Shown here piece after piece: positions 1 to 9,077 of a stretch of DNA of 64,000 bases; positions within the stretch are counted from its first letter, which is position 1; each line of letters begins with the position of its first letter. The stretch comes from Bacteroidia bacterium. GTDB taxonomy: Bacteria > Bacteroidota > Bacteroidia > J057. Made by a program: the position numbers and the translations under genes. The DNA lies in contig JAWPMV010000001.1 of the NCBI GenBank assembly GCA_033391075.1, positions 744,001 through 808,000 of the forward strand. The letters are read 5' to 3'. The notes beneath the pieces were generated by a model. It saw nothing but the letters and a program-made list of their open reading frames with translations. It was not told where the DNA came from and did not search any database.

Positions 1-485
1 ATTTCCGTTTTATCGGAGGATCTATGGGAAGTGTGGTAGGAGAAAAGATCTCTATGGGGATCGATTATGCCTTGAAGAATAAATTACCCTTCCTGATTAT
101 CTCCAAAAGTGGAGGTGCCCGTATGATGGAAGGAGCCCTAAGCCTTATGCAAATGGCAAAGATCAGTGCCAAGCTGTCCCTTTTAGGTCAGGCAGGGCTT
201 CCCTTTATTTCTTTTTTAACTGATCCTACTACTGGTGGGGTAACGGCTAGCTTTGCTATGTTGGGGGATCTTAACATTGCAGAACCCAATGCACTTATTG
301 GATTCGCAGGCCCAAGAGTTATCAAAGAGACGATCGGGAGAGATTTGCCAGAAGGCTTCCAACGCTCCGAATTCCTGCTAGAGCACGGATTCCTGGATTT
401 TATCGTACATCGCAAAGATCTGAAGGAAAAACTCTACAGTGTGATTTCCATGTTGAGCCAAAAAGCTCCTCAGGAAGTTAAATAA
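1..485 (+). CDS. accD: Acetyl-CoA carboxylase carboxyltransferase beta subunit, C-terminal part
   Basis: The reading frame is open from base 3, so the gene enters from the left edge and only about 160 C-terminal residues are visible. The visible part has the carboxyltransferase core: [11 protein letters not shown], the GGARMMEG oxyanion segment, [13 protein letters not shown] and GFAGPRVI. These are typical of AccD, which with AccA transfers the carboxyl group from carboxybiotin to acetyl-CoA to give malonyl-CoA for fatty acid synthesis in the cytoplasm. The N-terminal zinc finger lies outside the window. An ATG at 24 is internal, not the start. The gene faces trxA across two hairpins. Confidence 0.95.
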   Translation, partial: FRFIGGSMGSVVGEKISMGIDYALKNKLPFLIISKSGGARMMEGALSLMQMAKISAKLSLLGQAGLPFISFLTDPTTGGVTASFAMLGDLNIAEPNALIGFAGPRVIKETIGRDLPEGFQRSEFLLEHGFLDFIVHRKDLKEKLYSVISMLSQKAPQEVK

Positions 486-500
486 TCTCTTTCCCTAAAT

Positions 501-553
501 ACTTTTCCATATAAATAGGAAAAGTCGCTGGCAGCAGTATGCTTACAGCGACT
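501..553. terminator. Two overlapping hairpins between convergent accD and trxA
   Basis: ACTTTTCC (501-508) pairs with GGAAAAGT (518-525), and AGTCGCTG (523-530) pairs with CAGCGACT (546-553). The two stems share bases 523-525, so they are mutually exclusive at their edge. No long T-run follows on either strand. A role as a two-way transcription end for the convergent genes is inferred. Confidence 0.45.
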
Positions 554-579
554 CTCCCCGGACTATGGTATGTCCTTAA

Positions 580-903
580 TTAAGCGTGGGCAGCCATCTT
601 GGCAGCAATCACAGACTTGGGAACCAGTCCAACCTGTCTGTCAACCACTTCTCCTCCTTTGAAGAACAATAGTGTCGGAATGCTCATCACCTTATATTTT
701 TGAGCAACCATCTGATTGTTGTCAACATCAAGTTTTCCAACTACACCATTTTCGCCGAACTCACCAGCCAATTCCTCTATAATAGGAGCAATCGCACGAC
801 AAGGTCCGCACCAGGTAGCCCAAAAATCCACTAAAACAGGCTTGTCCGAATTTAATACAAGCTCTTCAAAGTTGGCATCCGTTATTTCAACTGGTTTTGA
901 CAT
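580..903 (-). CDS. trxA: Thioredoxin
   Basis: A 107-residue single-domain thioredoxin, the usual length for the family. The redox motif WCGPC is at residues 31-35 and the cis-proline segment (MSIPT) at about residues 73-77. There is no signal peptide, so it is the cytoplasmic disulfide reductase served by thioredoxin reductase. It stands alone and is convergent with accD. Two Bacteroidota-type -7 boxes lie upstream on the minus strand (968-1012). Confidence 0.97.
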   Translation of the reverse strand: MSKPVEITDANFEELVLNSDKPVLVDFWATWCGPCRAIAPIIEELAGEFGENGVVGKLDVDNNQMVAQKYKVMSIPTLLFFKGGEVVDRQVGLVPKSVIAAKMAAHA

Positions 904-967
904 ATATATTTAGTTAATGTATGATTCAAATTATTCTCAATCTACGCAGATAGATGTAATTCGTTTT

Positions 968-998
968 CAAAAATACATCTTTCCCTTCTTATTGACAA
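968..998 (-). promoter_or_regulatory. Candidate Bacteroidota-type promoter of trxA
   Basis: On the minus strand TATTTTTG (968-975) fits the -7 consensus TAnnTTTG and a TTG (996-998) lies 20 bases upstream as a -33 element. A second, stronger -7 match, TATCTTTG, is at 1005-1012 but has no good -33 partner. The transcript leader would be about 60-100 bases. Confidence 0.45.
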
Positions 999-1281
999 TC
1001 TATACAAAGATAGTCACATCTTAAAGCCAGATTTATCGGCTGAAAGACAATCTGAGAGCCTAGGAAAAGCCTGACATTTTCAGCCTAAATGTAACATCCT
1101 GGATAATTATCCCCTGATTCCCAAAGCGAGGCACAGGATTTGTTTTATTTCAGTATCAATCAATTTCTTCCCACACTAAAGAGAACTCGTATGAAACCAA
1201 TTAACAAAAACAATCAGGAGGGAATAAAGGAAAGGGACATTATTATTTGGCCCTTTTAATAAGATTTTATTCCCAATTTAC

Positions 1282-1320
1282 AGGCGCTTGTGCTATCTCG
1301 ATGGTACAGGCGCCTTTTTT
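1282..1320 (+). terminator. Terminator-like hairpin downstream of a 22-codon open frame
   Basis: AGGCGC (1282-1287) pairs with GCGCCT (1310-1315) across a 22-base loop and runs into six T. It does not lie at the end of any recognised gene, so it may end a small RNA or short leader transcript starting near 1150-1190. The long loop makes it a weak call. Confidence 0.4.
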
Positions 1321-1442
1321 GTTCGGAAATGATCAAAATACTGCAAATTGAGTTTTCAAGATTCGGAAATACAATACTTTAAGGGCTTTCAGACGATTTC
1401 ATGAATAAATAGTTAGATTGTAGCGAAAATCTAACATATAAA

Positions 1443-3206
1443 ATGCACATGTCTGGCCTAAGAATTCCTGGCAAATATTTCTTTATTTATCTCACAATCC
1501 TTATGGGAGGAACTTCAAATCTTTTTGCCCAAAACTCTGTTTTGGGGGATTGGGAAGGTATGCTGGAAGTACCGGGTGCAAAACTCAGGATTGTCTTTCA
1601 TATCCTTGAGGAAGAAGATCAATTGACAGCTAGTTGGGATAGTCCGGATCAAGGGGCATTTGGATTAAAGGTAGATGAGATCAGCATGCAAGATGGCTTG
1701 TTGAAGCTGAGTATGAAATCTGCTTTTGCTTCTTATGAAGGAAGGTATCAGCAAGAAGCTGATATGCTGGAGGGAAAGTTTATGCAAGGGGGGATGAATT
1801 TGGACCTGAATCTAAACCGACAAAAGGAAGAAGAGAGAAAGTTGGCAGAAAATCCCAGCACTCCTGTCACGGGAGACTGGTATGGAAAACTGGAGACCCC
1901 CAGTGGCAATTTGCGGATTGTCTTTCACATCAATGAATATGAAAATGGCGAACTCTCAGCGAGTCTGGATAGCCCGGATCAGGGTGCCAGAGGACTGGCT
2001 GCAAGTTCGATAAATTATGAAGAAGGAGTGCTTAAATTGGAAATGATGGGAGGTGCTGCCAAATATGAAGGCAGTTATATCGCAGATGGAGAAAAGATTG
2101 AGGGGACGTTTAAGCAAGGGGGAGGAGAACTTCCCTTACTCATGGAACGAGAGAAACCAGCAGCGCCTCGCAGGCCTCAAACTCCACAGGAACCTTTCCC
2201 CTACAAAATAGAGGATGTAAAATACCCCAATGAATCCGCAGCCATTGAATTGGGAGCAACCTTAACATTACCTGAAGGTAAGGGTCCCCATCCCGTAGTC
2301 ATTATGATCTCAGGTTCTGGAGCGCAAGATCGGGACGAAACGCTCTTGGGACATAAGCCTTTTTGGGTTATCGCAGATTATATGAGCAGGAGAGGACTGG
2401 CCGTCCTGAGGTTTGATGATAGGGGAGTAGGGGAATCCGGAGGAGATCCCACAAGCGCAACTTCCAAGGATTTTGCTACTGATGTGGAAGCGGGCCTGAA
2501 ATACCTGCTTAGCCGTTCAGATATAGATCCTGCAAAGATTGGCCTTATGGGGCATAGCGAAGGAGGCATGATTGCACCTATTCTCGCTTCCCGATCTGAG
2601 GAAGTTGCTTTTATTGTGCTGCTTGCCGGGCCTGGAATGAAGGGAGATGAATTATTGAGTTTGCAGCAGGAAGAAATCATGCTGGTACAAGGGCTGTCAA
2701 AAGAAACAGTAGGAAAATGGATCAGGGTAAATGAAAATATTTACAATATCCTTGAAAAATATCCAGATTCAGAAGCTTTCAGTGATTTTGTTAAAAAGAA
2801 TGCGGAAAGTCTATTGCAAGAGCTGACAGAGGAAGAAATGGCTGCTCTGGATGTGAATAAAGAAAACCTATCTAATAAAGTCGCCCTCTTCAGCTCTCCC
2901 TGGTTCCGATATTTCCTTTCATACGAACCTGCCGAATTCCTTCAAAAAGTCAGCTGCTCTGTTTTGGCTGTCAATGGAGATAAAGATTTGCAGGTGATCA
3001 GTAAAGACAATTTAGAAGGGATAGAGGCTGCCTTAAAAGCAGGGGGAAACAAAGACTATGAAATCAAAGAATTTCCAAACCTCAACCATCTTTTTCAAAA
3101 AACAGAAACAGGGAATCCTTCTGAATATGCTCAATTGGAGGAAACCTTTTCTGAAGAGGTTTTAGCCTATGTCCACAAATGGATCATGGAGAGAGTACAG
3201 AAATAA
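1443..3206 (+). CDS. Secreted alpha/beta hydrolase with duplicated N-terminal beta domain
   Basis: A 587-residue protein with a signal peptide ending near residue 30 (SNLFAQ). Two homologous segments of about 90 residues follow (about 34-125 and 143-235), each opening with GDW(E/Y)GxLE and an LRIVFHI strand. From about 245 there is an alpha/beta hydrolase of the S33 / COG1073 type. The nucleophile is Ser372 in GHSEGG, the likely acid is Asp513 or Asp515 in NGDKDLQ and the base is His549 in NLNH. It probably hydrolyses an ester or peptide outside the cytoplasmic membrane; the substrate is unknown. An ATG two codons downstream (1449) could equally be the start. Confidence 0.85.
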   Translation: MHMSGLRIPGKYFFIYLTILMGGTSNLFAQNSVLGDWEGMLEVPGAKLRIVFHILEEEDQLTASWDSPDQGAFGLKVDEISMQDGLLKLSMKSAFASYEGRYQQEADMLEGKFMQGGMNLDLNLNRQKEEERKLAENPSTPVTGDWYGKLETPSGNLRIVFHINEYENGELSASLDSPDQGARGLAASSINYEEGVLKLEMMGGAAKYEGSYIADGEKIEGTFKQGGGELPLLMEREKPAAPRRPQTPQEPFPYKIEDVKYPNESAAIELGATLTLPEGKGPHPVVIMISGSGAQDRDETLLGHKPFWVIADYMSRRGLAVLRFDDRGVGESGGDPTSATSKDFATDVEAGLKYLLSRSDIDPAKIGLMGHSEGGMIAPILASRSEEVAFIVLLAGPGMKGDELLSLQQEEIMLVQGLSKETVGKWIRVNENIYNILEKYPDSEAFSDFVKKNAESLLQELTEEEMAALDVNKENLSNKVALFSSPWFRYFLSYEPAEFLQKVSCSVLAVNGDKDLQVISKDNLEGIEAALKAGGNKDYEIKEFPNLNHLFQKTETGNPSEYAQLEETFSEEVLAYVHKWIMERVQK

Positions 3207-3266
3207 ATTTCCCTTTTTACAGGATAGCACTAACTTAGCCCTGGATTAATCTAAACTAACTACTAC

Positions 3267-5057
3267 ATGACTTTATCAAATCTCGATTGGGCCATCATTG
3301 CAGCCTTTTTTGCTGTATCATTGATCACAGGCCTCCTGGTTTCTAAGCGAGCAGGTAGCAGTACAACCGAATTTTTCCTTTCCGGAAGAAATATGCCCTG
3401 GTGGTTACTGGGGGTCTCTATGGTTGCGACTACCTTCTCCACCGATACCCCTAATCTCGTGGCAGATTTAGTTCGGCAAAACGGAGTCTCAGGGAACTGG
3501 GTCTGGTGGGCCTTTCTATTGACGGGTATGCTGACCGTTTTTGTCTACGCTAAACTCTGGCGACGGTCGCAGGTCATGACAGATATAGAGTTTTATGAAC
3601 TCAGATATAGTGGCCCTGCAGCCCGCTTTTTACGGGGATTTCGGGCCTTGTATCTCGGTTTGATTTTTAATACGCTCGTTATCGGTTCTGTAGCATTGGC
3701 TGCGGTGAAATTTGGTGAGGTAGTATTGGGAATTCCCGGTTGGCAGATTCTTCTGGTTGCGGGTTCAATTACCCTTGTATATAGTGCTATGGGAGGATTA
3801 AAGGCCGTAATTATTACTGACTTTATTCTCTTTGTCTTGGCAATGATTGGCTCTGTCTGGGCCGCTATTTATATTCTGAATCTGGATCAGGTAGGGGGAC
3901 TGGATAACCTCCTCGCACAACCTGCAGTTCAAGCGAAAATGAACATCCTCCCGGATTTTAGTGATCCCTCGGTTTGGATTCCCTTATTATTTGTGCCTTT
4001 GGCTGTTCAGTGGTGGGCCTCTTATTATCCTGGAGCTGAGCCCGGTGGGGGAGGATACATCGCCCAGCGTATGTTCTCTGCTAAAAATGAACGCAATGCA
4101 ATAGGAGCTACTTTACTTTTCAATATTGCCCATTATGCCTTGAGACCCTGGCCCTGGATTTTGATAGCTTTAGCTTCAATCATCGTATTTCCGGAGGTTT
4201 CGGATATCCAATCCGCTTTCCCTAGTCTCTCTGCAGATAAATTAGGAAATGATGTAGCCTACCCGGCTATGTTGACCTTTTTGCCTTCTGGATTGTTGGG
4301 ACTGGTCGCAGCATCTTTGATTGCTGCTTTCATGTCCACCATGTCCACCCAGCTCAATCTCGGAGCCTCTTATCTGGTCAATGATTTTTACAAAAGATTT
4401 ATAAAACCAGAAGCGAGTGAGAAAGAATTGGTGTGGGCAGGCCGCTTGTTTACCGTTGTCTCTACGGTTCTGGGTCTTGCCTTAGGACTCATGCTGACCA
4501 ATGCTGCTCAGGCATTTGATCTCTTATTACTATTAGGAGCTGGAACCGGGGCGATCTATTTGCTTCGTTGGTTCTGGTGGAGGATAAATGCTTATACAGA
4601 AATTGTGGCAATGATTGCTTCTCTGGTAATCGCAGGTTATTTGACCTTCATCCATGATGATCTGGGGATCTTTGAATTGGCAGGATGGGAAAAAGTAATT
4701 TATGGAGCTATCCTGACCACCGCAACCTGGGTAATTGCTACCTATTTTACCCCTCCGGATGATGATGAAACTCTAAGAAGCTTTTATATCAAAATTCGTC
4801 CAGGCGGCCCCGGTTGGAATGCTGTAATCGAAAGAGCCGAAGCCGAAGGGGTTTCCATCAAGCGTCATCCCGGTCAGTTGCCTTTGGAAATTCTTTCCAT
4901 GTTTGTGGGAGTATTTACTGTTTATGCAGCCCTTTTTGCAACAGGATTCTGGATTTATGGGGAAACCAGTAACGGAATTCTCTGTACTTGCTTGACAGTT
5001 CTGGGAGGAGCTTTGTTATTTAGAAACTTCAATCGGATCGAGGCCGATACGGAATAG
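3267..5057 (+). CDS. Sodium:solute symporter family protein
   Basis: A 596-residue integral membrane protein with about 13-14 hydrophobic segments. The N-terminus (LSGRNMPWWLLGVSMVATTF followed by STDTP) and the later SLIAAFMSTMSTQLNLGASY stretch are hallmarks of the SSS (SLC5-like) family, where the conserved serines and threonines contribute to the sodium site. It would import a small solute with sodium across the inner membrane; the solute cannot be told from sequence. It starts 60 bases after the secreted hydrolase on the same strand, so the two may be co-transcribed. Confidence 0.9.
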   Translation: MTLSNLDWAIIAAFFAVSLITGLLVSKRAGSSTTEFFLSGRNMPWWLLGVSMVATTFSTDTPNLVADLVRQNGVSGNWVWWAFLLTGMLTVFVYAKLWRRSQVMTDIEFYELRYSGPAARFLRGFRALYLGLIFNTLVIGSVALAAVKFGEVVLGIPGWQILLVAGSITLVYSAMGGLKAVIITDFILFVLAMIGSVWAAIYILNLDQVGGLDNLLAQPAVQAKMNILPDFSDPSVWIPLLFVPLAVQWWASYYPGAEPGGGGYIAQRMFSAKNERNAIGATLLFNIAHYALRPWPWILIALASIIVFPEVSDIQSAFPSLSADKLGNDVAYPAMLTFLPSGLLGLVAASLIAAFMSTMSTQLNLGASYLVNDFYKRFIKPEASEKELVWAGRLFTVVSTVLGLALGLMLTNAAQAFDLLLLLGAGTGAIYLLRWFWWRINAYTEIVAMIASLVIAGYLTFIHDDLGIFELAGWEKVIYGAILTTATWVIATYFTPPDDDETLRSFYIKIRPGGPGWNAVIERAEAEGVSIKRHPGQLPLEILSMFVGVFTVYAALFATGFWIYGETSNGILCTCLTVLGGALLFRNFNRIEADTE

Positions 5058-5081
5058 GGGGGACTCTTCCACTGTAAGCCC

Positions 5082-5101
5082 GTTTCTCTTAACAGAGAAA
5101 C
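5082..5101. terminator. Hairpin after the symporter gene
   Basis: GTTTCTCT (5082-5089) and AGAGAAAC (5094-5101) form a perfect 8-bp stem with a 4-base loop 25 bases after the stop codon. No T-run follows, so transcription termination is only inferred. Confidence 0.35.
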
Positions 5102-5122
5102 AACTCTCTGACCAGACCATAA

Positions 5123-5244
5123 GTCATCTCGAAGTTTGGCTGTGGGTAGGAATGTGGGCTGAGAGATCTTGTATTATGTGAGCGACCGGAATGCAAGATC
5201 CCTCTGCGCGCAGGAGCCAAGGCGCATTCAAGCCTCGAGATGAC
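5123..5244. repeat. Palindromic intergenic repeat with 10-bp inverted ends
   Basis: The 122-base element begins GTCATCTCGA (5123-5132) and ends TCGAGATGAC (5235-5244), perfect inverted ends. Its interior is similar by eye to the reverse complement of 60795-60890: both hold GGGCTGAGAGATC and GCGCGCAGGAGCC. It has no coding capacity. It resembles the REP/MITE-like palindromes seen between genes of many bacteria. Confidence 0.7.
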
Positions 5245-5282
5245 ACGGATATGTGAGGGGTAAATGCTTTTTCAACCGCCGC

Positions 5283-5404
5283 TGTCACCCTGACCGAAGT
5301 GGAAGGGTCTAAGCCTTTTCCTCTCACCTTTTCACGCTTCTTTTGAGATAGTGGAAAATTGCTGGTGAGAAGATGTAGGTCCCTCGACAGGGCTCGGGAT
5401 GACA
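5283..5404. repeat. Second palindromic repeat, GTCAYCCYGA type
   Basis: Starts TGTCACCCTGA (5283-5293) and ends TCGGGATGACA (5394-5404), inverted ends matching at 9 of 11 positions. It lies 38 bases after the first palindrome in the same intergenic region and shares the GTCAT core at its ends but not its interior. Confidence 0.55.
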
Positions 5405-5421
5405 CGATCATCCATAAAAAA

Positions 5422-5452
5422 AGCTCTGCTAGAAGTAGCGGAGCTTTTTTTT
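5422..5452. terminator. Bidirectional intrinsic terminator
   Basis: AGCTCTGCTA (5422-5431) pairs with TAGCGGAGCT (5436-5445) with one G-T pair and a 4-base loop. A run of A precedes and a run of eight T follows, so it can work on both strands: after the symporter (+) and after ccmF (-), whose stop codon lies 14 bases beyond. Confidence 0.85.
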
Positions 5453-5465
5453 ATAGAGTTTAGTT

Positions 5466-8243
5466 TCACCTACTTTCCTGCCACCTTCGATATATCGAAA
5501 GTAAAAAACCAAAGACCAGGATAAAGGTCCCTAACCAAAGCAGGTTGATGAAGGGTTTTTGAATCGCTTTGATCGTTACGTGATCGGAGAAAGGATCGAC
5601 GTACTTGGCCTGGATGGTCAGTCTGTCATTTTCGGGATCAACTCCCACAAAAGCTAGCTCCAATCCCAATTGCGGAATCTCATCTTCTTTCATATCCGGA
5701 ATTTTTCCATCAATGAGGAAAACGGGTTGAGCACCGAAGGTATCTTTTTCTGTATAAGCAACCAGATAGGCAGCTGCAGCAACTTCATATTGCTCCATGC
5801 CAGGTTGATCACTGACATTTCGCACCTGAGCCAGCAGAAGCTTGATGTCCTCTCCAATCTCTGCTACTTCACCTACCTTCATGGGAAGGGTAAAATACTT
5901 GGGTTGCAGAGATTTCGGATCAGGTAAACTGGAAGCATATACGTAAATATCTCTGTCCCAAAAGATTTTTCTACTTGGGTGAGATATGATGCTTTGCATT
6001 TCTTCATTGATCTCAGCTTCTGGCCAGAGTTTGAAGGTACTGCTTGTGTCTGGTTCACGATTTTCATCCAGTGGCTTAAATTCTACGCCATACTGGGTTC
6101 TGTTATTGATTAGACCTGAATTGAAGGCCTTTAGGTTCTTGTTTAAGGTCTCCTCTACCAGGGCAAGGTCTATTACTCCTTGCATCAAAGGATCATTATT
6201 AGAAGCCTCCGTAGGATCTGAAGCGGGATGTATTACTCCATTCTCATCTCTTTTTAGGAAAGGATTTCTGGGTTGTACAGTTGCAAACCTTTCGCCCGTA
6301 GCATCATCAAAGCGCAATTTGAAATAGCCCTGCATCTCCTCTATGATCTGTAGATCAGAAACCGGAGCTATAGCTTCTTTCTTTCCTGTATAGGTAACAT
6401 TGTAGCCCAGAATAGAAGTCTCCATAAATTTGGGAAGCAAAACATTGTCTCGCTTTTCATCCTCACTCATCGGTGCACCCGTAAGATCAGCTACCCGTAG
6501 ATTTTTAGAAATCACAGAGTCATAACCGGAAGAAAATAGCATGCCCAGCAACATCAAGGCGAAACCTATGTGTACGATGGTTCCTCCCATGATCTTAAGG
6601 CCTTTTCTGTTTTTCCTGACGAGAGATAAGAGGATATCCAGATTAGCAAATAGGCCAAAGAGGGCTGTATATAGCATGAGTTCGTCTGCAATAGAAAAGA
6701 AGCCATATTTGATATAGCCCATCATCTTCCCAAAGAATCCCGTTCCGGTAACGGCTGGATCCTTATAAGCAGCGAATATTTTATCATAAGCAAATTCCCA
6801 GCTTCCGCTCTGACTTCTTGCAAACCAGATAGCGAGTATAACGGCACTACCTGTCAGAACCGCAATCAGAAAGGGCCTGAAAATAGCATCTGCGATGCTT
6901 TTCTTTCGACCAATTTTCCACCAAAGAAACTGACCCAATCCGGAGAAAACGCCAAACATAATCGCAAACCAAATGGTCCACTTATAGTAGAATAGCTGCA
7001 CATTTGGAGGAGGCGCTATGTCGGTGCCGAAAATGGAATTGAATACCGGTATGGAAGTGGCAAGTGTTACCAGCAAGCCGGAGAAGGCGAATACCAGCAC
7101 ACCCATAAAGAGCATGAATTCTGCGGACCATACTTTGCTTTCATCTTCCCTTTGCGGAATCTTTTTCCAACGATAGGCCATCATAGCAGCAACAAAGCCA
7201 ACATAGGCAAACATCAGGACCAGAAGTTGTCCGGAAAGGCCCAGATCGGTAAAGGTATGGACAGAAGTTTCTCCCAAAATACCACTACGTGTCAGGAAAG
7301 TCGAATATAAGACCAGCAGGAAAGTTCCGATGATCATCATCATGGTCAGCTTGAGATAAGCCTTTGACTTGCGATAGATGAGCATGGTATGAAGACCCGC
7401 TACCCCGCACAACCAGGGAACCAGGGATGAGTTTTCGACCGGATCCCAGTTCCAGTATCCACCAAAGTTGAGGGTTTCGTATGCCCAGTAGCCTCCCATG
7501 ATGATACCAACTCCAAGGATCATCACTGCAAAAGTTGTCCAGGGCATAGCAGGCTTGATCCACTCATTGTATTTCCCTTTGATCAAACCAGCCATCACGT
7601 AGGCAAAAGGCACTACCGTTGAGGCAAAACCCAGGAAGAGGGTAGGAGGGTGAATAACCATCCAGTAATTCTGAAGCAGTGGATTGAGGCCATTACCATT
7701 GCTGGGGACGAAATCAGGACGCGTCAAATATATCTCTGCATCAGGGAAAGTTTCTTTGAGCAGGATAAAGGGACTTGAACCCAGCTTTATCCCGAAGAAA
7801 TAAGCGCCCAACAACATAGAAACCAGAATCACTTCAACTGAAGCTATAATGGCAATCACAGAATTTCTCCATTCATTTTTCTTCCTCAGCAGGATTCCTC
7901 CCAAAATCGAATGCCAGAAGCACCATAGCAGGAAACTTCCCTCTTGTCCTTCCCAGAAACAGGAGATCATATAATAGACGGGAAGTTCATTGGAGGAATG
8001 CGACCACACATAGTGATATTCGTATCGGTGGTCATAAATGAGATAGAAAAGGGTGACTATGATGCCGACTATACTAAAGATATGCAGGGCAAAAGAGCCT
8101 ACGCCCATGCGTTCCCAACTTGCTTTCTCCAATGCCAGTTGTCGGCGCTCCGCCATAAAAAAGCTGATCATGGACACCAATGCACTGGCAAACGCCATAC
8201 TGGTGAACATTTCTCCAAGCTTACCTGCTGTAAAAAAATCCAT
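5466..8243 (-). CDS. ccmF: Cytochrome c maturation heme lyase component CcmF
   Basis: A 925-residue multi-spanning membrane protein. The tryptophan-rich heme-handling motif of the HemAT/CcmF family is seen as WNWDPVENSS at about residues 262-271, preceded by a MIHPPTLFLGF segment with a conserved histidine. A long extracytoplasmic region (about residues 590-890) precedes a final membrane segment. CcmF takes heme from CcmE and attaches it to CxxCH of apocytochrome c on the outer face of the inner membrane. It is larger than the usual enterobacterial CcmF because of the extended C-terminal loop, which is common in Bacteroidota. It is last in the ccm cluster, after a 240-base gap with a repeat. 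Confidence 0.93.
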   Translation of the reverse strand: MDFFTAGKLGEMFTSMAFASALVSMISFFMAERRQLALEKASWERMGVGSFALHIFSIVGIIVTLFYLIYDHRYEYHYVWSHSSNELPVYYMISCFWEGQEGSFLLWCFWHSILGGILLRKKNEWRNSVIAIIASVEVILVSMLLGAYFFGIKLGSSPFILLKETFPDAEIYLTRPDFVPSNGNGLNPLLQNYWMVIHPPTLFLGFASTVVPFAYVMAGLIKGKYNEWIKPAMPWTTFAVMILGVGIIMGGYWAYETLNFGGYWNWDPVENSSLVPWLCGVAGLHTMLIYRKSKAYLKLTMMMIIGTFLLVLYSTFLTRSGILGETSVHTFTDLGLSGQLLVLMFAYVGFVAAMMAYRWKKIPQREDESKVWSAEFMLFMGVLVFAFSGLLVTLATSIPVFNSIFGTDIAPPPNVQLFYYKWTIWFAIMFGVFSGLGQFLWWKIGRKKSIADAIFRPFLIAVLTGSAVILAIWFARSQSGSWEFAYDKIFAAYKDPAVTGTGFFGKMMGYIKYGFFSIADELMLYTALFGLFANLDILLSLVRKNRKGLKIMGGTIVHIGFALMLLGMLFSSGYDSVISKNLRVADLTGAPMSEDEKRDNVLLPKFMETSILGYNVTYTGKKEAIAPVSDLQIIEEMQGYFKLRFDDATGERFATVQPRNPFLKRDENGVIHPASDPTEASNNDPLMQGVIDLALVEETLNKNLKAFNSGLINNRTQYGVEFKPLDENREPDTSSTFKLWPEAEINEEMQSIISHPSRKIFWDRDIYVYASSLPDPKSLQPKYFTLPMKVGEVAEIGEDIKLLLAQVRNVSDQPGMEQYEVAAAAYLVAYTEKDTFGAQPVFLIDGKIPDMKEDEIPQLGLELAFVGVDPENDRLTIQAKYVDPFSDHVTIKAIQKPFINLLWLGTFILVFGFLLSIYRRWQESR

Positions 8244-8297
8244 AAAAAATCTTTGGCTAAGTAAAGTAGACGTATAATATCTACTTAATCAAAACGA

Positions 8298-8388
8298 CTG
8301 TCATCCCGTCTAAAGGGAAGGGGGCGCTAATTCTCCTCATTTTGAGAAGGAGTGAAGTAAGCCCCTTCGACTGCGCTCAGGCTAACAG
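8298..8388. repeat. Palindromic intergenic repeat between ccmF and ccmE
   Basis: Begins CTGTCATCC (8298-8306) and ends GGCTAACAG (8380-8388), inverted ends matching at 7 of 9 positions. The inner part contains CTTCGACTGCGCTCAGG, a sequence type common in dispersed Bacteroidota repeats. It fills most of the gap between the two ccm genes and may fold in the mRNA. Confidence 0.5.
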
Positions 8389-8483
8389 TACTCATTTTCT
8401 TAGAAACAATTCTGCCCAACAGCTTATGCTTGTTTATCGCTAAAAGCAATTCGGCCATTTCAAAGCAGAATCGATAAATTTGC

Positions 8484-8876
8484 TTAGAGATTCTTCTCTC
8501 CGGCAGTAATGTCCGTTTGTTCAAATTTAGAAGGACATTTCATGATGATCTTTTCCGCTACGAAATCCTCATTTTTATATCCTCCTACTACGACTACTTT
8601 TTCCGCCTGCTCAAAATTCTGAGGTTTGGGATCCTGGTAGTAGACCAATTCTATATTATCGGTCGTATCCTGCATATAAAATTGGAACATATCCGTGTTG
8701 GGATCATAAGAGGTTTGATCTCTGTTCACCCAGGAACCCACTACATGCACAGTCTCATTTGAGGCTTTTGCCGTAGGGAAATCTGAATAGGTACTCGCAT
8801 TGCTGGAAAGGTTCACTCCCAGAGCGGTAATGAAAATAGCAAGTACGACCAGAATGACGATGGAACTTGTTTTCAT
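8484..8876 (-). CDS. ccmE: Cytochrome c maturation heme chaperone CcmE (variant heme-binding motif)
   Basis: A 130-residue protein with an N-terminal membrane anchor (residues about 4-22) and an OB-fold beta domain, as in CcmE. CcmE carries heme covalently from the CcmABCD complex to CcmF. The enterobacterial form attaches heme to His in HxxxY; another known form uses Cys in CxxxY. Here the matching segment is CPSKF near residues 113-117, a Cys-type motif in which the tyrosine is phenylalanine; the codon is clearly TTT on the coding strand. It lies 3 bases after ccmD in a tight ccmC-D-E run. Confidence 0.88.
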   Translation of the reverse strand: MKTSSIVILVVLAIFITALGVNLSSNASTYSDFPTAKASNETVHVVGSWVNRDQTSYDPNTDMFQFYMQDTTDNIELVYYQDPKPQNFEQAEKVVVVGGYKNEDFVAEKIIMKCPSKFEQTDITAGEKNL

Positions 8877-8879
8877 AAC

Positions 8880-9077
8880 TTAATTCTTTTCTAGTTCGTC
8901 CAGTTGTGCTTCCAATTCTTTTACTTTCTTTCCTGTGAAGTAAAGATAAGCAATTACGCCTCCGAAAATGGTGAGTAAAATCACCAGAAGGGAATTTACT
9001 TTATCGCTGACCATCAGCCATTCCTGCTGAATCTCGGTCTGAAGTAAAAAATTGAATATGAATGAAGTATTAAACAT
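8880..9077 (-). CDS. ccmD: CcmD family small membrane protein
   Basis: A 65-residue protein with one hydrophobic segment (about residues 28-47) and a charged C-terminal coiled tail (KKVKELEAQLDELEKN). Small size, single span and position between ccmC and ccmE identify it as CcmD, which helps release holo-CcmE from the CcmABC complex. It overlaps ccmC by 8 bases. A shorter start at the internal Met in MVSDKVN (residue 22) is possible. Confidence 0.8.
   Translation of the reverse strand: MFNTSFIFNFLLQTEIQQEWLMVSDKVNSLLVILLTIFGGVIAYLYFTGKKVKELEAQLDELEKN

Larger units (their letters stand above)
904..1442. other. Long intergenic stretch between trxA and the alpha/beta hydrolase gene
   Basis: 539 bases with no convincing gene. 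It holds the trxA promoter region, a 22-codon open frame (ATG 1191, stop ending 1259) and a hairpin with a T-run at 1282-1320. No TAnnTTTG box was seen close to the hydrolase start. Confidence 0.6.

Noticed and set aside
5124-5411. 95-codon frame across the palindromic repeats
   Set aside because: Composed of repeat sequence; no homology or start context.
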